Assembly (NCBI RefSeq): GCF_042140275.1
Contig: NZ_CP159482.1
Length of the DNA: 64,000 bases
Source of the DNA: Algihabitans sp028285215
GTDB lineage: Bacteria > Pseudomonadota > Alphaproteobacteria > Kiloniellales > DSM-21159
Strand: one strand, 5' to 3'
Shown here: in pieces, positions 16,100-24,593 of the stretch
Layout: every line of letters starts with the position of its first letter
How positions within the stretch are numbered: the stretch's first letter is position 1
Translations under genes and position numbers: made by a program
Notes under the pieces: generated by a model
The model's input: only the letters and a program-made list of their open reading frames with translations
What the model was told of the DNA's origin: nothing
Databases searched by the model: none

Positions 16100-17287
16100 C
16101 TACTTCGCTATGTCCTGCAGACTGACCTTGAACAGGCGCATCATCACCAGGATGAAAACGATGCAGGTGGTCAGCAGCATGAAGGCGTAAGCCGAGCCCA
16201 AACCCCAGTCGTTGCCCTCGTTGAAGGCGTCGTAGATCACCTCGGTGAACCACTTCGAGGTGGTGCCGCCGAGAATCAGCGGCACGGCGTAGGAGCCGGC
16301 CGCCAGCATGAAGGTCATGATACAGCCGACCGCGATGCCGGGTTTCGCATGCGGGATGACCACCCGCAGATGGATACGCCACCAGGGCGCCCCGAGGTCC
16401 CGCGCCGCCTCGATCTGGTTCTTATCCAGCGTGTCGATGGTGTTGTAGATCGGAAAGATCATGAACAGGATGTAGGCATAGGTCATGCCGATGATCACGG
16501 CGCCATTGCCTTCGCGCCAGCGAATCGGCTCGCCGATCAGCCCAAGCGTCAGCAGCAGCTGGTTGATCACGCCACCGTCCGACAGCAACATCAGCCACGC
16601 GAAGGTGCGGAGAATCTCGTTGATCCAGTAGGGGACGATCAGCGCCAGCATCAGCAAGGCCGCCTGTTCGCCCGGCGCAGCCTTGGCCAGGTAGAAGGCG
16701 ATCGGATAGCAAACGATCAGGCAGATCATCGTGACCAGCACCGAAGCCCAGATCGTCTTCAGGAAGATCGAGCGGTTGAGATCGTTCTCGACCAGTTCCT
16801 GATAGTTGGCGAAGCCGTACTTCGGGGCCGCCGCAACCCGCGCCTCTTCCAGGTCGCTGTCATTCTGGGCGATGACGATGCGGTTGTTCTCGATCTGCGC
16901 TTCCAACTCCGCGACCTCGGTCCGCAAGGAGTCCGGCGTCGCCGGTTCCGCCTGCTGCTGGGTTCCGGAGGCGAAGGGGTTGAGCAGCGTGGTGCCGCCG
17001 CCGCTGGCTTCGGGATCGGCCTCGCCGGCCTCGATGGCCGCAATCCGGGTCTGCAACCGTCCGATGCTGCGCTCGGCACGGGTGATCTCGACGAACAGCC
17101 GGTCGGTATCGGCCTGGATCTGTGCCGCACGGGCACTGGCGGCCGGGTCGCTGTAGGTCAGCGACTTCTCCAGCATAAGGAGCTGCGGCAGGACGATCAT
17201 GCCGACCATCCAGATGCCGCAACCCAGGAAGATGTAGGCCGTCATCACGCCGCCGTAGCGACGAACGAAGTCCTGAATCGCCTGCAT
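16100..17287 (-). CDS. ABC transporter permease, PotB-like, with large coiled-coil insertion
   Basis: The 395-residue inner-membrane permease is about 100 residues longer than ordinary PotB. TM1 (about 12-34) is followed by a soluble stretch of some 100 residues (about 40-140). This stretch contains two heptad-rich segments (DTDRLFVEITRAERSIGRL and TEVAELEAQIENNRIVIAQN) separated by a Gly/Gln/Pro linker. TM2-6 then follow, with the EAA loop EAARDLGAPWWRIHLRVVIP. The insertion should lie on the periplasmic side. The start is the ATG at 17287, preceded by GGAGGGG; an upstream in-frame extension lies inside the ATPase gene. It is 22 bp downstream of the ATPase gene. Confidence 0.9.
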   Translation of the reverse strand: MQAIQDFVRRYGGVMTAYIFLGCGIWMVGMIVLPQLLMLEKSLTYSDPAASARAAQIQADTDRLFVEITRAERSIGRLQTRIAAIEAGEADPEASGGGTTLLNPFASGTQQQAEPATPDSLRTEVAELEAQIENNRIVIAQNDSDLEEARVAAAPKYGFANYQELVENDLNRSIFLKTIWASVLVTMICLIVCYPIAFYLAKAAPGEQAALLMLALIVPYWINEILRTFAWLMLLSDGGVINQLLLTLGLIGEPIRWREGNGAVIIGMTYAYILFMIFPIYNTIDTLDKNQIEAARDLGAPWWRIHLRVVIPHAKPGIAVGCIMTFMLAAGSYAVPLILGGTTSKWFTEVIYDAFNEGNDWGLGSAYAFMLLTTCIVFILVMMRLFKVSLQDIAK

Positions 17288-17309
17288 CGACGCCCCTCCG
17301 CTTCCGGCC

Positions 17310-18422
17310 CTACGCAGCCGCCGATCTGGCCTCCGCCGCGCTCGGCAGCGCCACGGCGGCATCGGCCGAGAAGCCGATGGTGACCTGCTGCCCCGTCGAC
17401 AGCTTCGACAGATCGCGGTCGTTTGTCAGATGAACGATCAGGCTACGCCCCTGATCTCCCCGCACGAAGAGGTTGACGTAAGCCCCCTCGAGGTCGACCC
17501 GCTCGACCTCGCTGACCAGCGTGTTGTCCGGAAGCGCCGTGTCCGATTGCGCACCGTCCAGCAGCAGGCAGCGTTCCGGCCGCACGAAGACCGTAGCGCT
17601 GTCGCCGGCTGTCAGGTTCTCGCGGTTGCGGGCACGCAGCCGGGCGCGCGACGTCTCGATCACCGCGTAGCCTTCCGCGACCTCGATGACCCGGCCGGAG
17701 AAGGGATTGTTCTCGCCCACGAAGGTCGCAACGAAAGCCGTATGCGGCTCGCTGTAGATCTGATCCGGCGCGCCGACCTGCTCGATCACGCCCTGAGACA
17801 TCACGCCGACGCGGTCGGACATCGTAAGGGCTTCGCCCTGGTCGTGGGTGATGTAGATGAAAGTCACCCCGGTCTTCTTCTGAATCGCCCGCAACTCCGC
17901 CCGCATATGCTGGCGGAGCTTGAGATCCAGGGCGGACAGGGGTTCGTCGAGCAGCAGCACTTCCGGTTCGACCGCCAGGGCGCGCGCGATGGCGACACGT
18001 TGGCGCTGCCCGCCGGACAGTTCCGTCACCAACTTGTCGGCCTGATCCGGCAAGGCGATCAACTCAAGCAGCTGCTCTGCGCGCTTGCGCCGCTCGGCCT
18101 TTCCGATCCCGCGCACCTCCAAGCCGAAGGCAATGTTCTCCCAGACCTTCATCAAGGGAAAGAGTGCAAGGTTCTGGAAGATCAGTGCTGTCGGCCGCCT
18201 GTTCGGTCCGAGACCGGCCATGTCACGACCGCCGATCCGCACCGCGCCCTCGCTGGGCTCGATGAAGCCCGAAACCATGCGCAGAATGGTGGTCTTGCCG
18301 CAGCCCGAGGGGCCAAGGAAAGAAAAGAACTCGCCGCTGCGAATCGTCAGATCTGCATCCCGAACGGCGGTGAAGTCGCCGAACCGCATGGTTACGCGAT
18401 CCAGCTCGACATCCATACCCAT
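17310..18422 (-). CDS. ABC transporter ATP-binding protein, PotA-like
   Basis: This is the cytoplasmic ATPase of the polyamine-class importer, 370 residues. It has Walker A GPSGCGKTT (about 38-46), the signature LSGGQRQR (about 134), Walker B LLLDEPLSALD and the switch His in ITHDQGEA. A C-terminal TOBE domain (about 265-350) follows. The ATG at 18422 is reinforced by a second Met at codon 3. It lies between the binding-protein gene (133 bp upstream, with a strong hairpin in the gap) and the two permease genes. The substrate cannot be read from the ATPase. Confidence 0.95.
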   Translation of the reverse strand: MGMDVELDRVTMRFGDFTAVRDADLTIRSGEFFSFLGPSGCGKTTILRMVSGFIEPSEGAVRIGGRDMAGLGPNRRPTALIFQNLALFPLMKVWENIAFGLEVRGIGKAERRKRAEQLLELIALPDQADKLVTELSGGQRQRVAIARALAVEPEVLLLDEPLSALDLKLRQHMRAELRAIQKKTGVTFIYITHDQGEALTMSDRVGVMSQGVIEQVGAPDQIYSEPHTAFVATFVGENNPFSGRVIEVAEGYAVIETSRARLRARNRENLTAGDSATVFVRPERCLLLDGAQSDTALPDNTLVSEVERVDLEGAYVNLFVRGDQGRSLIVHLTNDRDLSKLSTGQQVTIGFSADAAVALPSAAEARSAAA

Positions 18423-18510
18423 GACAGGCCTCCCGGATTGGCGCGGATCCGGGCACCTTGCGACAGCGCCCGGTTGCCACGCCGAGGCATGGTACCCGAT
18501 CGACAGAGCG

Positions 18511-18541
18511 GCCGGCGCGGCTCATTGTCCGCCGCGCCGGC
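18511..18541 (-). promoter_or_regulatory. Intercistronic hairpin after the binding-protein gene
   Basis: A perfect 11-bp inverted repeat GCCGGCGCGGC/GCCGCGCCGGC (18511-18521 with 18531-18541) has a 9-nt loop and lies 14 bp after the binding-protein stop. There is no T-run on the minus strand. It probably stabilises the upstream mRNA or partly terminates transcription, giving more binding protein than transporter. Confidence 0.6.
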
Positions 18542-18554
18542 GCGCCGGGGTACC

Positions 18555-19715
18555 TTAGGCCGTTTCGTAGCGGGTGATGTACTCGGCGCGCAGCTTCTGG
18601 AACCAGCCGGGCTCCGGCTTCCACCAGTAGAGCTGCGAGATGGCCTCGCCGTTCGGGCCGTACATGAACTTGAAGCGCTCCTGCGCCTCGGCATCCAGGG
18701 CCGCCTCCGCGCCGACCGCCGCGGAGTTGTAGCCGGCATGTACAGCGTGCATCCCGCCGCCTTCGGCGGAGGTGAGCCAGTTGATCAGCTCGTAAGCCTG
18801 ATCGACGTTGGCAGCGCCCGACGGCATGCACATGGTGTCGAGCCAGGTCAGGGCGCCGTCGGTCGGGGCAACGTACTTAATGCGACCGTCGGTCTCCTTC
18901 CACATGTTGACCGCCGTGCCGTCCCAGCTCTGGCCGATCACGCAGCCGTCGGACAGGAAGGCGCCGGTCAGGGCCTGCGCATCCTTCCAGAAGGTGCGGA
19001 TCCAGGGCTTATGCTCGACGGCAAAGGCCAGCGCCTGATCGAGAACCTTCTTCGCGGTCTCCTCGTCCTGGTGCGCCCTGTCCATCATCTCGCCGGTGCC
19101 GTCGATCATCACGCCCATGGCGGTCAGGCCGGAACGCGGCCGCACGGTCACGAGATCGCGGTTTTCCTCCTGCCAGATCGTGCTCCAGGAGACATCGCCG
19201 TACTTAAGGTCGCGCTGCGTGCTGTCGAAGGCGACGGCCTCGGTGCCCCAATTGAAGGGCACGCCGAAGCGCTGGCCGCGACGCGACGCGCCGAGGTCGA
19301 GGGACTTGTCCCAGATCGCCGGCTGCACCTGATCGGCCATGACCCGGTTTTCGTCGATCGGCTGCAGCAGATCGACGCCGTCTTCCTCGCTGGCGTCGAA
19401 CCAGGACACCAAAGTCGTCACGGAGGGGAACACGAGGTCGAAACCCTCGCCCTTGGCCGCACGAACCTTCGAGAGGACCTCGTTGTTGGTGCCGTAGACC
19501 GAGAGATTGATCTGAATGCCCGTGCGTTCCTTGAAGGTCGCAATCATGTCCTCGGAGATGTACTCGCCCCAGGCGTAGGCATTGACCTCGCCGGAGGAGG
19601 CGAGCACCCGCGGGCTGACGATGGCAGGCGCGGCGACGATGGCGGCACCGGCAGCAGCGCCCTTAAGCACGCTGCGGCGGGTAACCAGACTGCGCGAGGC
19701 GCGGCTGTGAGACAC
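18555..19715 (-). CDS. Extracellular solute-binding protein, PotD/PotF-like, Tat-exported
   Basis: This periplasmic receptor of the ABC importer has 386 residues. The N-terminus carries a twin-arginine signal TRRSVLKGAAAG, a hydrophobic stretch and a cleavage region VLASSG near residue 40. The mature start VNAYAWGEYISEDMIATF matches the spermidine/putrescine-binding class (family 1/8 folds), and the C-terminal half has INWLTSAEGGG and YWWKPEPGWFQ. Polyamines are the usual ligands, but opine and other organic cations are transported by relatives. It is the first gene of the operon, with the 251-bp region 19716-19966 as its promoter. A GlpR/DeoR-type regulator gene lies upstream on the same strand. 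Confidence 0.92.
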   Translation of the reverse strand: MSHSRASRSLVTRRSVLKGAAAGAAIVAAPAIVSPRVLASSGEVNAYAWGEYISEDMIATFKERTGIQINLSVYGTNNEVLSKVRAAKGEGFDLVFPSVTTLVSWFDASEEDGVDLLQPIDENRVMADQVQPAIWDKSLDLGASRRGQRFGVPFNWGTEAVAFDSTQRDLKYGDVSWSTIWQEENRDLVTVRPRSGLTAMGVMIDGTGEMMDRAHQDEETAKKVLDQALAFAVEHKPWIRTFWKDAQALTGAFLSDGCVIGQSWDGTAVNMWKETDGRIKYVAPTDGALTWLDTMCMPSGAANVDQAYELINWLTSAEGGGMHAVHAGYNSAAVGAEAALDAEAQERFKFMYGPNGEAISQLYWWKPEPGWFQKLRAEYITRYETA

Positions 19716-19966
19716 GGCTGTATCCCTTCCCTGTTAAGCTTCCCTTGTTGCGGCAGCGCGCCTGACATACTCCGGAGCCCAGCCAGACCGGGTGAGCAAA
19801 AACCGGATACAATCATGCGCGAACGGACAGGACTGATACGCCCTGTGCGTGACAGGTTGATCGGAGTTCCGCGTCTCGTCCATGACGAATAAATGACAGA
19901 ATGGTTACAAGAACATACGCGCGTGTGGATAAAATCTGTTAGTCGCGTAAGCGATCTCCCAAACAA

Positions 19967-20752
19967 CTATTCGCCGATCACCCGGTCGAAGTCGTCGAGG
20001 TCGGCAATGCGCACGCGCGCGGACCGCCCGAACTTGGAACGACTGGCCAGAAGGAAGCTGGCCCGCGCGGACCGCATCGCGGCCTGTTTCACTGCCACCT
20101 TGCGCAGGTCGTTGTCCATGACCGCCCCGCTTTCTTCCACGGCGGAACAGCCAATCAAGGCATAGTCGACCCGGAAAGAGCGCAATGCCTCCACTGTCTC
20201 GGCCCCGACCAGAGAACCGTCGCCGCCGGCCAACTGTCCGCCCAGCACGTGGATCGTGTGATGCTGCGCCCCGAACAAGGCTGCGACGTTCATGGAGTTC
20301 GTGAAGACGGTGAAGCCCTGCCGTGCGGCCAGCACCTGTGCCGTGGCCTCCATCGTGGTTCCTACGTCCAGGAACAGCGCGGCACCGTCGTCGATGGCAG
20401 CGGCTGCCTGTGCGCCGATCCGCAGCTTGGCATCGACGTCGATATCGCGCTTCCGCTCGTAACCCAGCCTCAGGCTCTGGCGCGCACTGCCGGCACCGCC
20501 GTGAAAGCGCTGCAGCAGACCAAGCGCATCGAGGCGAATGATGTCGCGCCGAATCGTCTGAGCCGAAACGTCGAAGGTTTCCGCCAACACTTCGATCGTC
20601 GCGTAGCCTTGCTGCTCGACCAGCGTCATGAGCTGACGCTGGCGCGGCGTGAGTTCGGCAGCGGCCACTGCCGTTCCGGTCTCATCGAAGCCGGATGGCT
20701 CCGTGTCAGCCTGGGAAAGCGATTCGGTCGCGATCGGAGTTTGCGCAGACAT
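19967..20752 (-). CDS. DeoR/GlpR-family transcriptional regulator
   Basis: The 261-residue regulator has an N-terminal winged HTH of the DeoR type (LTPRQRQLMTLVEQQGYATI, then VSAQTIRRDIIRLDALGLL; about 33-85). A C-terminal phosphosugar-binding DeoRC domain (about 100-255) includes LFLDVGTTMEA and FTNSMNVAALF. DeoR proteins are usually repressors released by a phosphorylated sugar or glycerol-3-phosphate. The start ATG at 20752 has no clear ribosome site; an in-frame upstream extension is not supported. It sits between the two ABC operons and 68 bp from the divergent LOG-family gene. Its targets may be the carbohydrate ABC operon at 21.6-25.9 kb, itself or both. Confidence 0.9.
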   Translation of the reverse strand: MSAQTPIATESLSQADTEPSGFDETGTAVAAAELTPRQRQLMTLVEQQGYATIEVLAETFDVSAQTIRRDIIRLDALGLLQRFHGGAGSARQSLRLGYERKRDIDVDAKLRIGAQAAAAIDDGAALFLDVGTTMEATAQVLAARQGFTVFTNSMNVAALFGAQHHTIHVLGGQLAGGDGSLVGAETVEALRSFRVDYALIGCSAVEESGAVMDNDLRKVAVKQAAMRSARASFLLASRSKFGRSARVRIADLDDFDRVIGE

Positions 20753-20820
20753 GGAAGATAATTTACAGAGACGAAGAGGAAGTGCAAGCAGCACCAGATG
20801 CCGATCGAAAGCGCAGCGCC

Positions 20821-21462
20821 ATGACGAAGCTCTACCTTGTACCGGGCGCAAACGGGCCGCTACGGGCTGACGGCGCACAGTTCGATGCCCGCCGCTGGCG
20901 CTGGGGCGAGGCCGCGGCCCTCCCGGAGACGGCGCAGGCGGTCGACACGCTGACAGCGCTGCGGGCCGCGCTCGCCCTACCCGGCCCGCGCGTTCCGATC
21001 GGCGTCATCGGCCCACGCGAAGCCAGCGCACAGGAAGTCGCCACGGCCTTCGAGCTCGGGCGCGAGCTGGCGGCTCTCGGTTTCGTCGTGGTCACCGGCG
21101 GACTCACCGGAGTGATGGAAGCCGCCAGTCACGGGGCATCGGACGCTGGGGGACTGACCGTCGGCCTGCTGCCGGGCGAAGACTGGCGTGCGGCCAACGC
21201 CTTCGTCTCGCTGCCGCTTGCCACCGGCATCGGCAAGGCCCGTAACGCCGTTATCGCTCAGGCGTCGCGAGCGCTCGTGGCCGTCGGGGGCGGTTACGGC
21301 ACCCTCACGGAGATCGCCTACGGCCTGCACTTCGACAAACCGGTCCTGACCCTCGGCGCCGCGCCGGCCGCGGATGGCGCCGAGGCCTGCGCGAACGTTC
21401 GAGACGCCCTGGAACGTCTCGCGACACGCCTCCTTCACGGGGCTGTCCCTCAGGTGTCGTAA
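20821..21462 (+). CDS. LOG family / TIGR00725-like nucleotide-binding Rossmann protein
   Basis: The 213-residue cytoplasmic protein has a Rossmann-like fold of the lysine-decarboxylase-like (LOG) superfamily. The motifs VVTGGLTGVMEAASHGA (about 94-110) and VGGGYGTLTEIAYGL (about 157-171) correspond to the GGxxGxMEAA and GGxGTxxE signatures. Many LOG proteins are cytokinin-nucleoside phosphoribohydrolases, but the TIGR00725 branch is uncharacterised, so no reaction is claimed. The start ATG at 20821 gives a natural N-terminus; an upstream in-frame extension begins inside the divergent regulator gene. The first 60 residues lack the usual motif. The ABC operon starts 120 bp downstream. Confidence 0.82.
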   Translation: MTKLYLVPGANGPLRADGAQFDARRWRWGEAAALPETAQAVDTLTALRAALALPGPRVPIGVIGPREASAQEVATAFELGRELAALGFVVVTGGLTGVMEAASHGASDAGGLTVGLLPGEDWRAANAFVSLPLATGIGKARNAVIAQASRALVAVGGGYGTLTEIAYGLHFDKPVLTLGAAPAADGAEACANVRDALERLATRLLHGAVPQVS

Positions 21463-21582
21463 AACGATCATCTAAATTGGATATGTAAAAAAACTAACAG
21501 CATCAACTCGGCAACTTCAGGCCGGGGCCGGTCGTGCTTCACAGATTCACGACCTTAACCCGTCCGCACCGCGGTGGCAGAG

Positions 21583-22761
21583 ATGGCCTCGATCGAACTC
21601 GACGGCGTCAGCAAACGTTTCGGCGAAACCCTCGCGCTGCACGGCGTCGATCTGACAGTCCCGGACGGCAGCTTCTTTTCGCTGCTCGGTCCCTCCGGCT
21701 GCGGCAAGTCCACCCTGCTCAAGATCATTGCCGGGCTGGAGGCGCCAACGGCCGGACAGGTGCGGATCGGCGAGGTCGCGGTCGAAGACCTGCGGCCGGC
21801 AGAGCGCAACATCGCCATGGTGTTTCAGAGCTACGCGCTCTACCCGCATCTGACTGTGGCCCAGAACATCGCACTGCCGCTGGCCATGCGCCGCCTCAGC
21901 CGGCTGGAGCGTCTTCCTCTGCTCGGCAAGACGCTACCCGCAGCCCGCGGCAAGGCGGCCGGCATCCAGGCAGAGGTCGAAGCCGTCGCCCGCACCCTCG
22001 AGATCTCTCATCTGCTCGCGCGCCGCCCCGCACAGCTCTCCGGCGGGCAGAAGCAGCGCGTCGCGGTCGGCCGGGCCCTGGTCCGGCGCCCCACAGCCTT
22101 CCTGCTGGACGAGCCGCTGTCGAACCTCGACGCCCAGTTGCGCGTGCAGATGCGCGAGGAGCTGATCGAGGTGCATCGGCGTTTCGGGATGACTTTCGTC
22201 TATGTCACCCACGATCAGGCCGAGGCCATGGCGATGTCCGACCGGATCGCCGTCATCTTGGACGGGCGGGTCGCGCAGTGCGCCGCACCGCAAGAGCTCT
22301 ACGAGCGGCCGGCGACTCTGGAGATCGCACGCTTCGTCGGCGCCTCCTCTCTCAACGTTCTCTCCGTCGATCTGACCCCGGACGGCCAGCTCGCTTCGCC
22401 CTTTCGCAATCTCGCCGTTCCGAGCGGCCTCGGCAGCAGACGCCGGGTCGTTCTGGGGTTCCGCCCCGAGGATGCGCAGCTCGGCGATGCGGGGACGGGG
22501 CACCTGCAGGCCCGAACCCGTCGGGTGGAATACCACGGCGGCTCGCGCCACCTGATTGCGTCCGCGGGCTCCGGCGAGACGCTCCGGGCCGTGATTCCGC
22601 CGGAAGCGCCCAGCCCCACTGCGGGCGACGTCGTATGGCTGCGCCTGCAACCCGCGCTGGCCCTGCTGTTCGATGCCGATACCGAGGCGCGCCTCGAGGT
22701 GGTCCCGATGGAGCCCGGCGCCGGCGATCCGGCGTACCGGCAGGTGGGAGGGGCGGCGTGA
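21583..22761 (+). CDS. ABC transporter ATP-binding protein, UgpC/MalK-like
   Basis: This is the ATPase of a carbohydrate or glycerol-phosphate-type importer, 392 residues. It has Walker A GPSGCGKST (about 37-45), signature LSGGQKQR (about 150), Walker B AFLLDEPLSNLDAQ, switch His VTHDQAEAMAM and a C-terminal MalK-type OB/TOBE region (about 250-380). The helical subdomain contains an extra basic stretch (RRLSRLERLPLLGKTLPAARG, split here as RRLSRLERL and LLGKTLPAARG). The start is put at ATG 21583; a GTG at 21574 would add three residues. The stop overlaps the next GTG by 3 bp, so it heads a coupled operon with two permeases and a binding protein. Confidence 0.93.
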   Translation: MASIELDGVSKRFGETLALHGVDLTVPDGSFFSLLGPSGCGKSTLLKIIAGLEAPTAGQVRIGEVAVEDLRPAERNIAMVFQSYALYPHLTVAQNIALPLAMRRLSRLERLPLLGKTLPAARGKAAGIQAEVEAVARTLEISHLLARRPAQLSGGQKQRVAVGRALVRRPTAFLLDEPLSNLDAQLRVQMREELIEVHRRFGMTFVYVTHDQAEAMAMSDRIAVILDGRVAQCAAPQELYERPATLEIARFVGASSLNVLSVDLTPDGQLASPFRNLAVPSGLGSRRRVVLGFRPEDAQLGDAGTGHLQARTRRVEYHGGSRHLIASAGSGETLRAVIPPEAPSPTAGDVVWLRLQPALALLFDADTEARLEVVPMEPGAGDPAYRQVGGAA

Positions 22762-23681
22762 GCCTGGCTGCGATCCGCCCGCTCGGACGGTCTCGCTGGC
22801 TGTCGCTGGCGCAGCGCGACGGCCTGACCGCCTGGTCGCTGGCTCTGCCGGCCACCCTGGCGATGCTCAGTCTGATCTTCGTTCCGACCCTGCTGGTCGC
22901 CGTGCTGTCGATCACGGACTGGCAGTTCGGCGCCCGGAGCTTCGACTGGATCGGGCTGGAGAACTTCGCCGAGATCGCCAGCGACGAGAACGGACGCAAA
23001 GCCGTGATCAACACGCTGATCTACGTGGGCGTGGTCATGCCGGCCTCCGTGGCTCTGGGTCTGCTGGCCGCACTGGGCGTACAGGCCAGCGGCGTCGGAC
23101 GCGGGTTCTTCCGCGCGGCGATGTTCCTGCCGGTGGCCTCGACCCTGGTCGCCATGGCGACGGTTTGGCAGATGTTGCTGCATCCCAGTCTGGGTCTGGT
23201 CAACAGCCTGCTCGGCACCATCGGTCTGGCCGGCCCCGACTGGCTGTCCGACCGCGAGCTGGTGCTCTTCACGCTTGCCGGCATCGGGATTTGGGAAACG
23301 GTCGGCTACAACATGGTGCTGTTTCTGGCCGGCCTCGCCGCGATCCCGGAAGATCTCTACCAAGCCGCCGAGGTCGACGGAGCTGGCAAGCCTTGGGAGC
23401 GGTTCTGGACCGTGACCTGGCCGTTGCTCGGGCCGACGGTGCTTTTCGTCGTGACCATCACGGCAATCCGTTCCTTCCGTGTTTTCGAGACGGTCGCGAC
23501 CCTGACGGCCGGCGGCCCGGGCTACGCATCCGACGTACTGGTCTACGCGCTTTATCGCGAGGGATTCGAGTACTTCCGTGCGGGCTACTCGGCGGCCCTG
23601 ACCGTCGTGTTCCTGGTCTTCACCGTCAGCCTGACGCTGGTGAAGTTCCGGCTGCTCGACCGCTGGGTCTTCTACCGATGA
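22758..23681 (+). CDS. Carbohydrate ABC transporter permease (UgpA/MalF-like)
   Basis: This inner-membrane permease has 307 residues and six TM segments between about 24 and 300. The EAA loop reads YQAAEVDGAGKPWERFWTVT. It lacks the long periplasmic loop of MalF, as in UgpA-type proteins. The start GTG at 22758 overlaps the ATPase TGA (GTGA) and is preceded by GGGAGGGG. The ATG of the second permease overlaps its stop by 4 bp. Together with the ATPase, the second permease and the binding protein it makes a complete importer for an unidentified sugar, polyol or glycerophospho compound. Confidence 0.92.
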   Translation: MSLAAIRPLGRSRWLSLAQRDGLTAWSLALPATLAMLSLIFVPTLLVAVLSITDWQFGARSFDWIGLENFAEIASDENGRKAVINTLIYVGVVMPASVALGLLAALGVQASGVGRGFFRAAMFLPVASTLVAMATVWQMLLHPSLGLVNSLLGTIGLAGPDWLSDRELVLFTLAGIGIWETVGYNMVLFLAGLAAIPEDLYQAAEVDGAGKPWERFWTVTWPLLGPTVLFVVTITAIRSFRVFETVATLTAGGPGYASDVLVYALYREGFEYFRAGYSAALTVVFLVFTVSLTLVKFRLLDRWVFYR

Positions 23682-24505
23682 GGCGCGGCTTCGCGGGCTC
23701 CTTGGCGCTGTACGTCGCCCTGCTGATCGGTGCCTGCATCGCGCTCCTGCCCTTCTTCTGGATGGTCTCGCTCTCGCTCAAGCCGGCGGACGAGATCTTC
23801 GCACCGGGGATCGATCTGATTCCGAACGTCCTCGCCTGGGACAACTACGCGCGCGCCTTCGCCGAGGTGCCGCTGGCGCGGTTTCTGCTGAACGGCGTCA
23901 TCGTCTGCCTCGGCATCCTGGTCTTCCAGATCCTGTTTGCCGTGCCGTGCGCCTATGCCATCGCGGTGCTGCGCTTCCCCGGCCGCGGCGTGCTGTTCGG
24001 GGCGGTGCTGGCCGGCCTCCTGGTGCCGCCGCACGTTCCGGCCATCCCGGTCTATCTCGGGCTGGCCGAGCTGCGCCTGCTCGACAGCTACACGGCCCTC
24101 ATCCTGCCTTTCGTGGCATCGGTCTTCGGCATCTTCCTGTTCGTTCAATACTTCCGCACCTTGCCGCGGGACCTGATCGACGCGGCGCGGGTCGACGGGC
24201 TGAGCGACTGGGCCATCGTCTGGCGCGTGGTCTTCCCGACCGCCTGGCCGGCGGCCACCGCCTTCGCGATCTTCTCCATCGTAGCGCACTGGAACGACCT
24301 GTTCTGGCCACTGATCGCGGTCAGCAATCCGGACTTGGCGACGCCGCCGCGCGGCATCCTCTACTTCCGCGACCAGGAAGCAGGCTCGGACATCGGCGCG
24401 CTGATGGCGGCGGCGACAGTCGTGACCCTGCCCATGGTCGCGCTCTTCCTCGCCGCCCAACGCAGCTTCATCCAAGGCGTCGCCATGACCGGGCTGAAAG
24501 GCTGA
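23678..24505 (+). CDS. Carbohydrate ABC transporter permease (UgpE/MalG-like)
   Basis: This second permease of the importer has 275 residues. It has six TM segments between about 8 and 265 and the EAA loop LIDAARVDGLSDWAIVWRVV. The C-terminal AQRSFIQGVAMTGLKG is the characteristic end of MalG/UgpE proteins (F-x-x-G-x-x-x-G-A-x-K-G pattern). The ATG overlaps the previous stop as ATGA, and a short spacer of 88 bp leads to the binding-protein gene. A small GCGCGG/CCGCGC hairpin (24532-24547) in that spacer may adjust relative expression. Confidence 0.93.
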   Translation: MRRGFAGSLALYVALLIGACIALLPFFWMVSLSLKPADEIFAPGIDLIPNVLAWDNYARAFAEVPLARFLLNGVIVCLGILVFQILFAVPCAYAIAVLRFPGRGVLFGAVLAGLLVPPHVPAIPVYLGLAELRLLDSYTALILPFVASVFGIFLFVQYFRTLPRDLIDAARVDGLSDWAIVWRVVFPTAWPAATAFAIFSIVAHWNDLFWPLIAVSNPDLATPPRGILYFRDQEAGSDIGALMAAATVVTLPMVALFLAAQRSFIQGVAMTGLKG

Positions 24506-24593
24506 GTCCCTTCGCAACAAGCTAAGGAGAAGCGCGGCCGACCGCGCCGGCACCACATCGATGGCAAATGAGAGCACACCAAGGAGAAAGAGG

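Noticed and set aside
19893..19910. Another PHO-like repeat (minus strand TTGTAAC-CATT-CTGTCAT) before the polyamine-type ABC operon.
   Set aside because: One half matches perfectly but the other only 4 of 7, and phosphate control of this importer has no functional support, so it was not called.
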